Source of the DNA: an uncultured Collinsella sp.
Lineage (GTDB): Bacteria > Actinomycetota > Coriobacteriia > Coriobacteriales > Coriobacteriaceae
Length of the DNA: 40,531 nt
Direction of reading: 5' to 3'
NCBI GenBank assembly: GCA_900759335.1
Contig: CAAEUX010000035.1
Span: 1-40,531 of the forward strand
Shown here in pieces: positions 31,496-39,992 of this stretch. The notes under the pieces were generated by a model. It did not search any database. It was not told where the DNA came from and saw only the letters and a list, made by a program, of their open reading frames with translations. The translations under genes and the position numbers were made by a program. The number at the start of each line of letters is the position of its first letter. Position 1 is the stretch's first letter.

Positions 31496-32839
31496 ATCGA
31501 TCGCTATACCCGCCCGGAGATGGGACACATTTTCTCCCTCGAGAACAAGTACGCCATTTGGCAGGAGATCGAGGTTCTGGCCTGCGAGGCCCAGGCGGAG
31601 CTCGGCAAGATCGGTATTTCCAAAGACGAGGCCCAGTGGATCCGCGACCATGCCAACTTTGAGAAGGCGAAGGTCGATGAGATCGAGGAAGTCACGCGCC
31701 ACGACGTCATTGCCTTCCTGACCAACATGAAGGAGTACATCGATGCCGATGTTCCCGAGGGCGACCCCAAGCCCAGCCGCTGGGTTCACTATGGCATGAC
31801 CAGCTCCGATCTGGGCGACACGGCCCTGTGCTACCAGCTCACCCAGGCCTGCGACCTGATCATCGAGGACGTCAAAAAACTCGGCGAGATCTGCAAGCGT
31901 CGCGCCTTTGAGGAGCGCAACACGCTCTGCGCCGGCCGTACTCATGGCATCCATGCCGAGCCGATGACCTTCGGCATGAAGTTTGGCTCTTGGGCCTGGG
32001 AGCTCAAGCGCGATCTGGACCGTCTTGAGGATGCCCGCAAGAACGTTGCCTTTGGTGCCATCTCGGGCGCTGTCGGCACGTACAGCTCCATCGAGCCGTT
32101 TGTCGAGGAATATGTCTGCGAGCACCTGGGCCTGGTTCACGACCCGCTGTCCACGCAGGTTATTAGCCGCGATCATCACGCCTACCTCGCCGGCGTTCTT
32201 GCCACCACCGCGGCCACCTGTGAGCGCATCGCTACCGAGGTTCGCAATCTGCAGAAGACCGATACACTCGAGGCCGAGGAACCGTTCCGTAAGGGTCAAA
32301 AGGGCAGCTCCGCCATGCCGCACAAGCGCAACCCCATCACCATGGAGAAGGTCTGCGGCCTGTCGCGCGTCGTGAAGGCCAACGCGCAGGTTGCCTTCGA
32401 CAACGTCGCCCTGTGGCACGAGCGTGACATTTCGCACTCCTCTGCCGAGCGCGTCGCCCAGGCCGACAGCTTCATCGCCCTCGACCACATGTTCCAGTGC
32501 CTCATCCGCGTTATCGACGGCCTGCAGCTGTATCCCGCTCGCATGATGGCCAACCTCAACAAGACACGCGGCCTCATCTTCTCCTCCAAGGTCCTGCTCG
32601 CCCTCGTCGACACGGGCATCACCCGCGAGGACGCGTACGCCATTGTGCAGGAGAACGCCATGGCAACCTGGCACGAGGTACAGGATTGTGTCTCCGGCCC
32701 TACCTTTAAGGAGCGTCTCGAGGCCGATCCGCGCTGCACCGTCAGCCAGGAGAAACTCGACGAGATCTTTGATCCGTGGGACTTCCTCACCCGTATCGAC
32801 ACGGTCTTCGATCGCCTGGAGCAGCTGAGCTTCGAGTAG
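31493..32839 (+). CDS. purB: Adenylosuccinate lyase
   Basis: This enzyme cleaves succinylaminoimidazole-carboxamide ribotide to AICAR and adenylosuccinate to AMP, both releasing fumarate, in purine synthesis. It is 448 residues, typical of the Gram-positive type. The fumarase/aspartase-superfamily signature GSSAMPHKRNPITME is present, as are the substrate residues in HYGMTSSDLGDTAL and AGRTHGIHAEPMTFG. It stands alone here; purC is 4.2 kb downstream, separated by a two-component system and other genes, so the pathway genes are not in one operon. Confidence 0.96.
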   Translation: MIDRYTRPEMGHIFSLENKYAIWQEIEVLACEAQAELGKIGISKDEAQWIRDHANFEKAKVDEIEEVTRHDVIAFLTNMKEYIDADVPEGDPKPSRWVHYGMTSSDLGDTALCYQLTQACDLIIEDVKKLGEICKRRAFEERNTLCAGRTHGIHAEPMTFGMKFGSWAWELKRDLDRLEDARKNVAFGAISGAVGTYSSIEPFVEEYVCEHLGLVHDPLSTQVISRDHHAYLAGVLATTAATCERIATEVRNLQKTDTLEAEEPFRKGQKGSSAMPHKRNPITMEKVCGLSRVVKANAQVAFDNVALWHERDISHSSAERVAQADSFIALDHMFQCLIRVIDGLQLYPARMMANLNKTRGLIFSSKVLLALVDTGITREDAYAIVQENAMATWHEVQDCVSGPTFKERLEADPRCTVSQEKLDEIFDPWDFLTRIDTVFDRLEQLSFE

Positions 32840-32865
32840 GTTCGGGCATAACGTTAGCTTTTTAG

Positions 32866-32903
32866 GGCGCTTTGCTGGTAATGTGTGTTGCCGGCAAAGC
32901 GCC
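32866..32903. other. Hairpin after purB
   Basis: A 10-bp stem GGCGCTTTGC/GCAAAGCGCC (32866-32875, 32894-32903) has an 18-base loop. No T run follows directly, so it is a weak or factor-dependent terminator at best. Confidence 0.5.
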
Positions 32904-32906
32904 TCG

Positions 32907-32935
32907 TTGCATTTAGGGAAAGACGGGGATAATAG
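32907..32935 (+). promoter_or_regulatory. Possible promoter for the TSCPD gene
   Basis: TTGCAT (32907-32912) and TAATAG (32930-32935) are separated by 17 bp; an overlapping GATAAT at 32928 is an alternative -10 with a short spacer. The gene starts about 33 bases later. Confidence 0.4.
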
Positions 32936-32967
32936 TCGTCTCGAATAACATTCTGAGAGGGGATCGC

Positions 32968-33231
32968 ATGATTTCGTTTGATTACAAGCCTCAGGGCGTG
33001 TGTGCTCGCAATATTCACCTTGATCTTTCCGATGACGGCAACAAGGTGATGGGCGTTGAGTTTACCGGCGGCTGCGACGGCAATCTCAAGGCTATCTCCA
33101 AGCTGGTCGAGGGCGCTCCTGCCGATCGCGTAATCGAGGTTCTCGCCGGTAATACCTGCGGTATGAAAAAGACCTCCTGCGCCGACCAGCTTACACGCGC
33201 TATCGAGGCCGCTCGCACCGAGATCGCCTAA
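32968..33231 (+). CDS. TSCPD-domain protein (TIGR03905 type)
   Basis: An 87-residue protein with the look of the TIGR03905/TSCPD family: F-x-x-x-GVCAR at the N-terminus, EFTGGCDGNLKAISKLVEG in the middle and NTCGMKKTSCADQL before the C-terminal helix. The Cys residues (in GVCAR, GGCDG, NTCG, TSCAD) suggest metal binding, as in the related C-terminal domain of vitamin-B12-dependent ribonucleotide reductases. Function of the stand-alone family is unknown. GAGAGGGGA precedes ATG 32968. The stop overlaps the next ATG (TAATG), so the two are translated together. Confidence 0.85.
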   Translation: MISFDYKPQGVCARNIHLDLSDDGNKVMGVEFTGGCDGNLKAISKLVEGAPADRVIEVLAGNTCGMKKTSCADQLTRAIEAARTEIA

Positions 33232-34442
33232 TGGGTATCGCCGATCACATCAAGAACGGAATATCGCGTCGCGGCTTTGTACTCGGTGGGGCTGCCGCGG
33301 GCGCTGCCACGGTGCTTGCCGGATGCTCGAAAAAAACGGGCACCAGCGATGATGCCGCCGGCGAGCCGCAGGTTATCAAGGATGATTCCAAAATCATCTC
33401 GATTACGGATGAGTACGAGGCAGTCGACATCGATCTTGAGCCGGCGGCGTCATGGACGCTGCCTCTGGGTACGCTGCTGTACTACTGCGACGGCGATTAC
33501 GCCGCGGCGATGATGGCGCCCGCATCGGCACTGCACGCCAACACACTCGGTGTGCTCAACCTGGGCGATGGCTCGCTTACCACATTAATCGAGGATCCTA
33601 TCGAGGGCACGGGATATGCATTCTACGATGTCCGTGCCGGTGACGGCGTATTCGCGTGGGTTGAGATGAACTTTGCCAATTCATCGTGGAAGCTCTACGC
33701 TCAAAATCTGTCGGGCGCTTCGCTCTCTGGCGACGTGGTTGAGCTCGATCGAGGTGGCAAGGACTATGATCCGCCCCTGTTTACGGCGTTCGGGTCATCG
33801 GTCATCTGGTATAAAATGCCTTCGGCAGGCGGCAATAAAACGAGTAGCGATTCGTTTTGCTATCGTCGCTCGCTTGATGAATCCAAGGCCGAGATAATTT
33901 GGAAATCGACGGGCCGCTTTGCATCGGCCCCGCGCGCGTGCGACGGCATTTTGACCATCTCGCCGCGTGTCCGCAACGACGAAGGCGTCTACTACGGCAT
34001 AACGGCAATCGATCTGACCGACGGCAACAACACCAAACGTGCCCAGCTAGTTCTTCCCTCGTCAGTCTCGCCTTTCGAGGCCGTATACATGGGCGATACC
34101 TTCGTGTTTTCTATCGAGGCGACCTATAGTGGCGTGGGCAGCCTGGGCAACATGGGCACGTATATCGGTAATGAGGGAGGGCCGTATCTCTTCCTGTCCC
34201 GCGAGCCGCTCGCATGTGCGGCTGGCAAGAAGAATAAATACCTTGTTAAGGTACAGGCGTCGCATTTCCTGATCGACACCTCTGCCAAGACCTATGGCTC
34301 GCTGCTGTCGCCCGACCGCGCTTTAGAGTATGGCGATTATCCAGCTACGGCGGGAAAGTCGGACTCATTTCTTACGTACGCCACGGTACGCAACAGCCAG
34401 GGTATACCCGAGACGGTCACTGCACGCCTATTCTCTCTTTAA
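33231..34442 (+). CDS. Tat-exported lipoprotein, function unknown
   Basis: A 403-residue secreted protein. The N-terminus carries a twin-arginine signal ISRRGFVLGG (Arg13-Arg14) and a lipobox LAGC (Cys32), so it should be exported folded through Tat and lipid-anchored. The mature part contains repeated short beta-rich units with aromatic and Gly/Asp turns (for example GVFAWVEMNFANSSWKLYAQ, SSVIWYKMPSAGG, TFVFSIEATYSG), suggesting a beta-propeller-like fold, but I cannot identify a family. The ATG shares a base with the TSCPD stop. A strong stem without a T run follows downstream. Confidence 0.85.
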   Translation: MGIADHIKNGISRRGFVLGGAAAGAATVLAGCSKKTGTSDDAAGEPQVIKDDSKIISITDEYEAVDIDLEPAASWTLPLGTLLYYCDGDYAAAMMAPASALHANTLGVLNLGDGSLTTLIEDPIEGTGYAFYDVRAGDGVFAWVEMNFANSSWKLYAQNLSGASLSGDVVELDRGGKDYDPPLFTAFGSSVIWYKMPSAGGNKTSSDSFCYRRSLDESKAEIIWKSTGRFASAPRACDGILTISPRVRNDEGVYYGITAIDLTDGNNTKRAQLVLPSSVSPFEAVYMGDTFVFSIEATYSGVGSLGNMGTYIGNEGGPYLFLSREPLACAAGKKNKYLVKVQASHFLIDTSAKTYGSLLSPDRALEYGDYPATAGKSDSFLTYATVRNSQGIPETVTARLFSL

Positions 34443-34501
34443 GCTTAGAGGGGTTAAAAAGGCGCCAACAGGGGAATAAACGCGTTGTAATTGTGAGTAC
34501 C

Positions 34502-34540
34502 GCCCGCCGAGCTGCCGCGTCATAGCGGCATCCGGCGGGC
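34502..34540. other. Strong hairpin before the two-component system
   Basis: GCCCGCCG/CGGCGGGC (34502-34509, 34533-34540) continues inward as GCTGCCGC/GCGGCATC with one mismatch and one bulge. No T run follows, so it may be a regulatory dyad or mRNA end structure. TAAAAT near 34551 could be a -10 for the next gene. Confidence 0.5.
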
Positions 34541-34595
34541 TCAGGTGCGTTAAAATGGGCTTGTTCTTAGCTAATTGAGACAGGGGGGCCGTGTT

Positions 34596-35318
34596 ATGGC
34601 TTCAGATGCAAAAAAGATTCTGCTGGTCGAGGATGAGAAGGCAATCCGTGACGCCGTCGCTGCCTATCTCGAGCGCGAAGGCTACTGGGTTGTGGGCGTC
34701 GGCGACGGCCAGTCCGCGATCGAGGAGTTCGAGAAGCATCAGTTCGACCTGGTCGTGCTCGACCTTATGCTCCCCAAGATCCCCGGCGAGCGCGTTTGCC
34801 GCACCATTCGCGATACCTCGGATGTCCCCATCATCATGCTGACGGCTAAGGGCGAGATCGAGGACCGTATTATCGGTCTTGAGCTCGGCGCCGACGACTA
34901 TCTGATTAAGCCGTTCTCGCCGCGCGAGCTCGTCGCCCGCGTTCGCGCTCTGTTCCGCCGTGCCCATCAGGCCGACGAGCCCGCCGTCGAGGTACTCGAC
35001 TTCGGCGATCTGGTCATCGATATCTCGGGCCACAAGATCTTGGTCGAGGGCAAGGAAGTCGATCTGACGGCTTCCGAGTTCAAGCTGCTCACCACGCTTG
35101 CCCGCCATCCCGGCCGTGTGTATAACCGCATGGAGCTGGTCGAGAAAGTGCTCGGGTATGACTTTGAGGGCTATGAGCGCACCATCGATAGCCACGTGAA
35201 GAATCTTCGCGCCAAGCTGGGCGATGATCCCAAGAAGCCCAAGTGGCTCTACACCGTCCATGGTGTCGGCTATCGCTTCGAGGCTCCGGCCAAGACCGAT
35301 AAGTCGGACGAGAAATAG
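34596..35318 (+). CDS. OmpR/PhoB-family response regulator
   Basis: A 240-residue DNA-binding response regulator. ATG 34596 has a GGGGG-rich ribosome site; upstream in-frame codons from 34575 are less likely. The receiver domain (about 1-120) has acidic VEDE (Glu12, Asp13, Glu14), phosphoacceptor Asp56 in LVVLDLMLP, Thr83 in MLTAKGE and Lys105 in LIKPFSPREL. The winged-helix domain (about 140-235) ends in KWLYTVHGVGYRFE, typical of the OmpR group. It sits 11 bases before a histidine kinase gene. The stimulus is unknown. Confidence 0.93.
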   Translation: MASDAKKILLVEDEKAIRDAVAAYLEREGYWVVGVGDGQSAIEEFEKHQFDLVVLDLMLPKIPGERVCRTIRDTSDVPIIMLTAKGEIEDRIIGLELGADDYLIKPFSPRELVARVRALFRRAHQADEPAVEVLDFGDLVIDISGHKILVEGKEVDLTASEFKLLTTLARHPGRVYNRMELVEKVLGYDFEGYERTIDSHVKNLRAKLGDDPKKPKWLYTVHGVGYRFEAPAKTDKSDEK

Positions 35319-35329
35319 GGAAATCACAT

Positions 35330-36895
35330 ATGACACCTGCGCGCTTTGAAATCGGACAAAAGCACAAGCAGGAGAGCGAGGCGGGTTCCAAGGCTAGTTG
35401 GAACACGCCTCGTTCCGATTCACGGCCAACGATGAGCTATCCCTCGCGCATGGCACTTGCTTTTGCTCTGACATCGCTCATGACGGTATTGGTGCTGGTG
35501 GGCGTTGTCTCTGTTGTGTGGGGCACGGTCTTTTCGGATTACACACGCTCCAATATCGTCGAAATCGCAAATTCCGCTGCCGAGAAGTTGGCGACCTCAT
35601 ATGAGGAAAACGGCTCTTGGACCGCGGGAGAACTGCGCACGGTCGCAACGTCGAGTTTGGTTTCCGATGATCTGGGCATGCAGGTCGTCAATAAAAAGGG
35701 CGTGATCGTTTATGACGATTCCTGGCCCTCGGCAAGCGCCACCGCCGATGTACGCGAAAACCAGGCTACGACCGACGACACGAGCGGCAAGAGGGCATCG
35801 CATAGCCCGGTCTCGTCTGCTCCAACCGACTCCGATAGCGTTGCTAACGTCGAGATTGTAACGTCTTCCGGCGAGCATGTCGGACAGGTAAAGCTGTGGG
35901 CCATCGGCTCCGACGCTCTGCTCACCAAGGCGGACTCTGCGTTTAGGGAGAAGACCTTTAACGCCATGGCCCTCGCCGCGGTTGTTGCAATCTGCATTTC
36001 GGTCGTTATCGGATCGCTCGTGTCGCGCATGCTCACCAAACCGATTCATCGCATCACCAGTACCGCAAAGCAAATCCGTGACGGCGACCTGTCGGCTCGC
36101 ACGGGGCTGCGCGGTGATGACGAGATCGATCAGCTGGGTGAGACCTTCGATGAGATGGCCACCTCGCTCGAGAAGGATATGAAACACGAGAAGCGCCTGA
36201 CCTCAGACGTTGCACACGAGCTTCGCACGCCGCTTATGGCCATGCTCGCAACGGTCGAGGCCATGCAGGATGGCGTGTATCCCACCGACGATGAGCATTT
36301 GGAGACCGTTGCTTCCGAGACGCGTCGCCTGGCTCGTCTGGTGCAGCAGATGCTCGACCTGTCGCGCATGGAAAACAGCACGGCTCCGCTCAACCTTGAG
36401 CCGGTGGACATGGTTCCTTTCGTGCGTTCCATCGTCAATGCCCAGGAGCGCCTGTTTGTCGACCGCGATCTGCGCCTGCGTTTTGCGGACGAGACCCAGG
36501 GTCACGACGATGTCGTCGAGGCCGATCCCGACATGATCACGCAATGTGTTATCAACCTCATGAGCAACGCCATGCGCTACACCCCCGAGGGCGGTTGGGT
36601 CGTGGTGTCGGTGCTCAGCGACCGCAAACATGTCAGTATTGCCGTTTCGGATACCGGTATCGGTATTGCCAAGGACGATCTGTCGCGTATCTTCGGACGA
36701 TTTTGGCGCGCCGATGCCAGCCGCGCCCGCGAAGCTGGCGGCCTGGGCGTTGGCCTCGCCGTGACCAAGCAGATCGTCGAGCGTCACCATGGCTACATAT
36801 CCGTGGAGTCGGAGCTTGGAAAGGGTACGACTTTTACAATTCATCTGCCCCGCGAGCACACGGCAGACGCGGCATCTACTACAATGGAGCACTAG
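35330..36895 (+). CDS. Sensor histidine kinase
   Basis: A 521-residue membrane kinase. A polar N-terminus is followed by transmembrane segments at about 43-65 and 211-232, enclosing an extracytoplasmic domain of about 145 residues with a Ser/Thr-rich stretch (ATTDDTSGKRASHSPVSSAP). A HAMP linker (about 232-284) leads to the H box SDVAHELRTPL (His296) and catalytic domain with N box NLMSNAMRYTPEGG, G1 SDTGIGI and G2 GGLGVGLAVTKQIV. It is the partner of the preceding response regulator. The signal cannot be read from sequence. Confidence 0.93.
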   Translation: MTPARFEIGQKHKQESEAGSKASWNTPRSDSRPTMSYPSRMALAFALTSLMTVLVLVGVVSVVWGTVFSDYTRSNIVEIANSAAEKLATSYEENGSWTAGELRTVATSSLVSDDLGMQVVNKKGVIVYDDSWPSASATADVRENQATTDDTSGKRASHSPVSSAPTDSDSVANVEIVTSSGEHVGQVKLWAIGSDALLTKADSAFREKTFNAMALAAVVAICISVVIGSLVSRMLTKPIHRITSTAKQIRDGDLSARTGLRGDDEIDQLGETFDEMATSLEKDMKHEKRLTSDVAHELRTPLMAMLATVEAMQDGVYPTDDEHLETVASETRRLARLVQQMLDLSRMENSTAPLNLEPVDMVPFVRSIVNAQERLFVDRDLRLRFADETQGHDDVVEADPDMITQCVINLMSNAMRYTPEGGWVVVSVLSDRKHVSIAVSDTGIGIAKDDLSRIFGRFWRADASRAREAGGLGVGLAVTKQIVERHHGYISVESELGKGTTFTIHLPREHTADAASTTMEH

Positions 36896-36953
36896 CTTTT
36901 CGCTATTCGGTGAAGGAGGGGCTGCGTCCCTGCCGCTCCGAGTTTGCGAAAAC

Positions 36954-36973
36954 ATGCGGGAAAGAACCCGCAT
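36954..36973 (+). other. Hairpin in the leader of purC
   Basis: ATGCGGG/CCCGCAT (36954-36960, 36967-36973) with loop AAAGAA is followed by TTCTGT. It may be a weak terminator of the two-component operon. It does not look like a known purine riboswitch. Confidence 0.4.
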
Positions 36974-37004
36974 TTCTGTCGTATTTAGGTAAGGAGTGAC
37001 TCAC

Positions 37005-37892
37005 GTGACAACGATGGAGCGTCGTCCGGATTCCCGTGGCAAGGTTCGTGATATTTACGATGCCGGTGAAAACCTGCTGATGGTCGCCACCGACCGCATT
37101 TCTGCGTTCGACTTCATTCTTCCCGACGAGATTCCGTTTAAGGGAGAGGTACTCAATCGCATCTCGGCATTCTGGTTCGATAAGTTTGCCGACATCGTCC
37201 CCAACCATCTCGTTTCCATCGACCCGGCGGATTTCCCCGAGGAGTTTGCTGAGTATCGTGACTACCTCGCTGGCCGCGCCATGCTGGTTAAGAAGGCCCA
37301 GACGATTCCTATCGAGTGCATCGTCCGCGGCTATCTGACCGGTTCGGGCAAGAAGACCTACGACGAGAACGGCACCGTCTGCGGCATCCAGCTGCCTGAG
37401 GGCCTGACCGAGGCTTCCAAGCTTCCTGAGCCGCTGTTCACGCCGTCCACGAAGGCCGAGATCGGCGACCACGACGAGAACATCTCGTTCGAGCGTTGCT
37501 GCGAGATCGTGGGCGAGGACATCGCCACGCAGATTCGCGACCTTTCCCTCAAGATCTACAAGGCCGCTGCCGAGTACGCCGCGACCCGTGGCATCATCAT
37601 TGCCGACACCAAGTTCGAGTTTGGTGTTATTGATGGCAAGGTCACGCTGATTGACGAGTGCCTCACGCCCGACTCCAGCCGTTTCTGGCCTGCTGCCAGC
37701 TACGAGGAGGGCAAGATCCAGCCTAGCTACGACAAGCAATTCGTCCGCAATTGGCTCAAGGCCAACTGGGATATGACGGGGGAGACCCCGCACCTGCCCG
37801 CCGAGGTCATCGATGGCACGTCCGAGCGTTATCGCGAGGCCTTCCAGATCATCACGGGCTCCCAGTTCACAAGCATGAAGGAGAACGCATAA
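37005..37892 (+). CDS. purC: Phosphoribosylaminoimidazole-succinocarboxamide synthase
   Basis: SAICAR synthetase joins aspartate to carboxyaminoimidazole ribotide using ATP, in purine synthesis. I take GTG 37005 as the start (AAGGAG at 36991-36996, 8 bases upstream), since the alternative GTG 36996 overlaps that site; the protein is then 295 residues. Motifs are RGKVRDIYDAG, DRISAFDFILPDEIPFKG, ECIVRGYLTGSG, IIIADTKFEFG and LIDECLTPDSSRFWP. The length is that of the long, non-fused type. Confidence 0.96.
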   Translation: MTTMERRPDSRGKVRDIYDAGENLLMVATDRISAFDFILPDEIPFKGEVLNRISAFWFDKFADIVPNHLVSIDPADFPEEFAEYRDYLAGRAMLVKKAQTIPIECIVRGYLTGSGKKTYDENGTVCGIQLPEGLTEASKLPEPLFTPSTKAEIGDHDENISFERCCEIVGEDIATQIRDLSLKIYKAAAEYAATRGIIIADTKFEFGVIDGKVTLIDECLTPDSSRFWPAASYEEGKIQPSYDKQFVRNWLKANWDMTGETPHLPAEVIDGTSERYREAFQIITGSQFTSMKENA

Positions 37893-38468
37893 GTGAGTAC
37901 CCGTAGCGCTACGAACAAGCGCACGCAATCCCACGAAGTTACCGGGGTTGCGCGCAAGTCTGCTGCATCTGCTAAGCCCGCCCGCCAAGCAGCGAGCTCC
38001 GTTCGCGTCGTGCCGGCTTCGTCTAAGGCACGCCGCAAAGAGCTCGAGAAGGGCGAGAACCTCGAGGGCCTCTCTAAAGAGGAGAAGCGCGCCCGCAAGG
38101 CTAAGCAGCGCGCCAAGGAGGACCGCATCTATACGGTGTCGAATATCCTCCTCAAGCAGGACGAGGACTACACCAAGCGCCGTCGCATCTGGTGGATTGT
38201 GCTCGCCATTGGCATGGTGCTCGTCGTGGCAATTTGGGCCTCGCTGTACTTCGCTCCCGCTGGCATGGTGTCCAGCCCCGTCCAGATGGTCGGTATTGTT
38301 TTGTCCTACGTCGTCATTCTGGGTGACTTTATCTACGACTTCGTTCGTATTCGTCCCCTGCGCAACATGTACCGCGCGCAGGCCGAGGGCATGTCCGAGA
38401 ACAAGCTCAACGCTCTTATCGAGCGTTCGGCTGCCGAGGAGGACAAGAAGGACTCCAAGAAGAAGTAG
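37893..38468 (+). CDS. Basic membrane protein after purC
   Basis: An unrecognised 191-residue protein. The GTG start directly follows the purC stop (TAAGTG), with AAGGAG a few bases upstream, so it is cotranslated with purC. The first 90 residues are Lys/Arg/Ala/Ser-rich and probably disordered or coiled-coil (SKARRKELEKGENLEGLSKE). Two transmembrane segments follow (about 106-126 and 133-155), then a charged tail. The pattern resembles small actinobacterial DUF-type membrane proteins, for example DUF3043-like, but I cannot confirm a family. Confidence 0.75.
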   Translation: MSTRSATNKRTQSHEVTGVARKSAASAKPARQAASSVRVVPASSKARRKELEKGENLEGLSKEEKRARKAKQRAKEDRIYTVSNILLKQDEDYTKRRRIWWIVLAIGMVLVVAIWASLYFAPAGMVSSPVQMVGIVLSYVVILGDFIYDFVRIRPLRNMYRAQAEGMSENKLNALIERSAAEEDKKDSKKK

Positions 38469-38499
38469 CGTTTGCATACATACTTATCGCTAAGATATA

Positions 38500-38529
38500 A
38501 GGCGCGTCGTTTTTGCGGCGCGCCTTTTT
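38500..38529 (+). terminator. Terminator after the purC unit
   Basis: A 7-bp core stem AGGCGCG/CGCGCCT (38500-38506, 38519-38525), extended by one G-T and two Watson-Crick pairs, is followed by TTTTT. Confidence 0.82.
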
Positions 38530-38557
38530 ACTGTTCTATAGATAGATGGAGTGGCAC

Positions 38558-39838
38558 ATGATTCGAGCTGCCCTGACGGTCGAAGAGGCTCTGGAGGGCA
38601 TGAAGGCCCTGGAGCCCAAGATTAAAAACTACGCGCGCCTGGTCGTCCGCAAGGGCGTAAACGTCAAGCCCGGCCAGGAGGTCGTCGTTCAGTCTCCGGT
38701 CGAGTGCGCGCCGTTTGCGCGCGTGGTGGTCGCGGAGGCCTATGCTGCCGGCGCCGGCCACGTGACGGTCATTTGGGCCGATGATGCCGTGACGAGGCTC
38801 ACGTACGAGCATGTCGAGAAAAGCTATTTTGAGCAGACGCCCGAGTGGAAGCGCATACAGCTGGATTCCTTGGCCCAGGATGGTGCCTGCTTTGTCTTTA
38901 TCGAGGGTGCGGATCCTGCAGCCCTCAAGGGCATCGATCCAGCCAAGCCGGCCGCGGCATCCAAGGCGAGGAATACGCAGTGCAAAGTTTTCCGCCGTGG
39001 ACTGGATTACAACATCAATCCGTGGTGCATCGCCGGCGCTCCGGTCGTGGCATGGGCGCACGAGGTGTTCCCGGGAGACGCCGATGAGGTTGCAATCTAT
39101 AAGCTGTGGAATGCGATTCTGCACACCGCGCGCGCCGATGGCCAGGACCCGGAGAGCGACTGGGAACTCCATGACGCCGCATTCGAAAAGAACCTGCGCT
39201 TCCTGAACGACAATCGTTTCGACTACCTGCACTACACCGCGGCAAATGGAACCGATTTGACGATTGGCATGACGAAGGGTCACGAGTGGGCCGGCGGCAA
39301 GGGCAAGACGCCCGATGGACACCCCTTCTTCCCCAACATTCCCACCGAGGAAGTCTTCACCTCACCCGATCGCATGCGCGCCGACGGTATCGTGTACTCG
39401 GCCATGCCGCTCATCCACCACGGCAATAAGGTCGACGATTTTTGGATTAAGTTCGAGGGCGGCCGCGTGGTGGACTACGACGCCCGTGTGGGCAAGGCAA
39501 CGCTCGCAAGTATCATCGATACTGACGAGGGCGCTGCTCACCTGGGAGAGGTCGCGCTCATTTCCAAGAACACGCCGATCCGCGAAAGCGGCGTTCTGTT
39601 CTATGACACGCTCTATGACGAGAACGCTAGCTGCCATCTCGCGCTAGGAGTCGGTTTCCCCGAATGCATCGAGGGTGGGTATGACATGTCCAAGGAGGAG
39701 CTCCTGGAGCATGGCGTTAACGTCTCGAGCACGCACGTCGATTTTATGATCGGCACGGACGACATCGATATTGTGGGCATTACGCCTGATGGACGTGAAG
39801 TTGTGATTTTCCAGAACGGCCAATGGAGTTGGGAATAG
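38558..39838 (+). CDS. M29-family aminopeptidase
   Basis: A leucyl-type metallo-aminopeptidase of the thermophilic aminopeptidase (M29, AmpS/PepS) family. ATG 38558 is chosen because GGAG lies about 7 bases upstream, inside the longer reading from 38546; the protein is 426 residues, normal for the family. The N-terminal part has LVVRKGVNVKPGQEVVVQSP. Metal-site-type segments of the C-terminal half are NIPTEEVFTSPDR, TLYDENASCHLALGVGFP, and THVDFMIGTDDIDIVG. The cytosolic enzyme removes N-terminal residues from peptides. Its end overlaps the tRNA-Lys promoter. Confidence 0.92.
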   Translation: MIRAALTVEEALEGMKALEPKIKNYARLVVRKGVNVKPGQEVVVQSPVECAPFARVVVAEAYAAGAGHVTVIWADDAVTRLTYEHVEKSYFEQTPEWKRIQLDSLAQDGACFVFIEGADPAALKGIDPAKPAAASKARNTQCKVFRRGLDYNINPWCIAGAPVVAWAHEVFPGDADEVAIYKLWNAILHTARADGQDPESDWELHDAAFEKNLRFLNDNRFDYLHYTAANGTDLTIGMTKGHEWAGGKGKTPDGHPFFPNIPTEEVFTSPDRMRADGIVYSAMPLIHHGNKVDDFWIKFEGGRVVDYDARVGKATLASIIDTDEGAAHLGEVALISKNTPIRESGVLFYDTLYDENASCHLALGVGFPECIEGGYDMSKEELLEHGVNVSSTHVDFMIGTDDIDIVGITPDGREVVIFQNGQWSWE

Positions 39839-39857
39839 TCCCAGACCGTGGTACAAT
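39829..39857 (+). promoter_or_regulatory. Promoter for tRNA-Lys
   Basis: TTGGGA (39829-39834) and TACAAT (39852-39857) are separated by 17 bp. The -35 overlaps the last codons of the aminopeptidase gene. The tRNA starts 10 bases after the -10. Confidence 0.65.
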
Positions 39858-39866
39858 GCCACCCGC

Positions 39867-39942
39867 GGGCCGTTAGCTCAGCTGGCAGAGCAGGGGACTT
39901 TTAATCCCAAGGTCCAGGGTTCGAACCCCTGACGGCCCACCA
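39867..39942 (+). tRNA. tRNA-Lys(TTT)
   Basis: Acceptor GGGCCGT pairs with ACGGCCC, discriminator A, encoded CCA. The anticodon loop CTTTTAA gives anticodon TTT. T-arm CAGGGTTCGAACCCCTG. A terminator follows at 39953-39982. Confidence 0.94.
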
Positions 39943-39952
39943 TAGAATAGAA

Positions 39953-39982
39953 AAGCGACTGGCGGATGCCGGCCGCTTTTTT
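39953..39982 (+). terminator. Terminator of tRNA-Lys
   Basis: Stem AGCGACTGGC/GCCGGCCGCT (one mismatch and one G-T pair) with loop GGAT is followed by six T. Confidence 0.85.
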
Positions 39983-39992
39983 GTTGCCAAGG

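Noticed and set aside
31097..32674. 525-residue minus-strand frame across purB and the tRNA-Gly repeats
   Set aside because: It is antisense to purB, and its repeated stretch comes from the tRNA-linked DNA repeats rather than protein repeats.
34502..34540. Rho-independent terminator after the Tat lipoprotein gene
   Set aside because: The stem is strong but no T run follows on either strand, so I list it as a hairpin only.
36896..37004. Purine riboswitch upstream of purC
   Set aside because: Only one short hairpin is visible, without the three-way junction or conserved loops of purine riboswitches.
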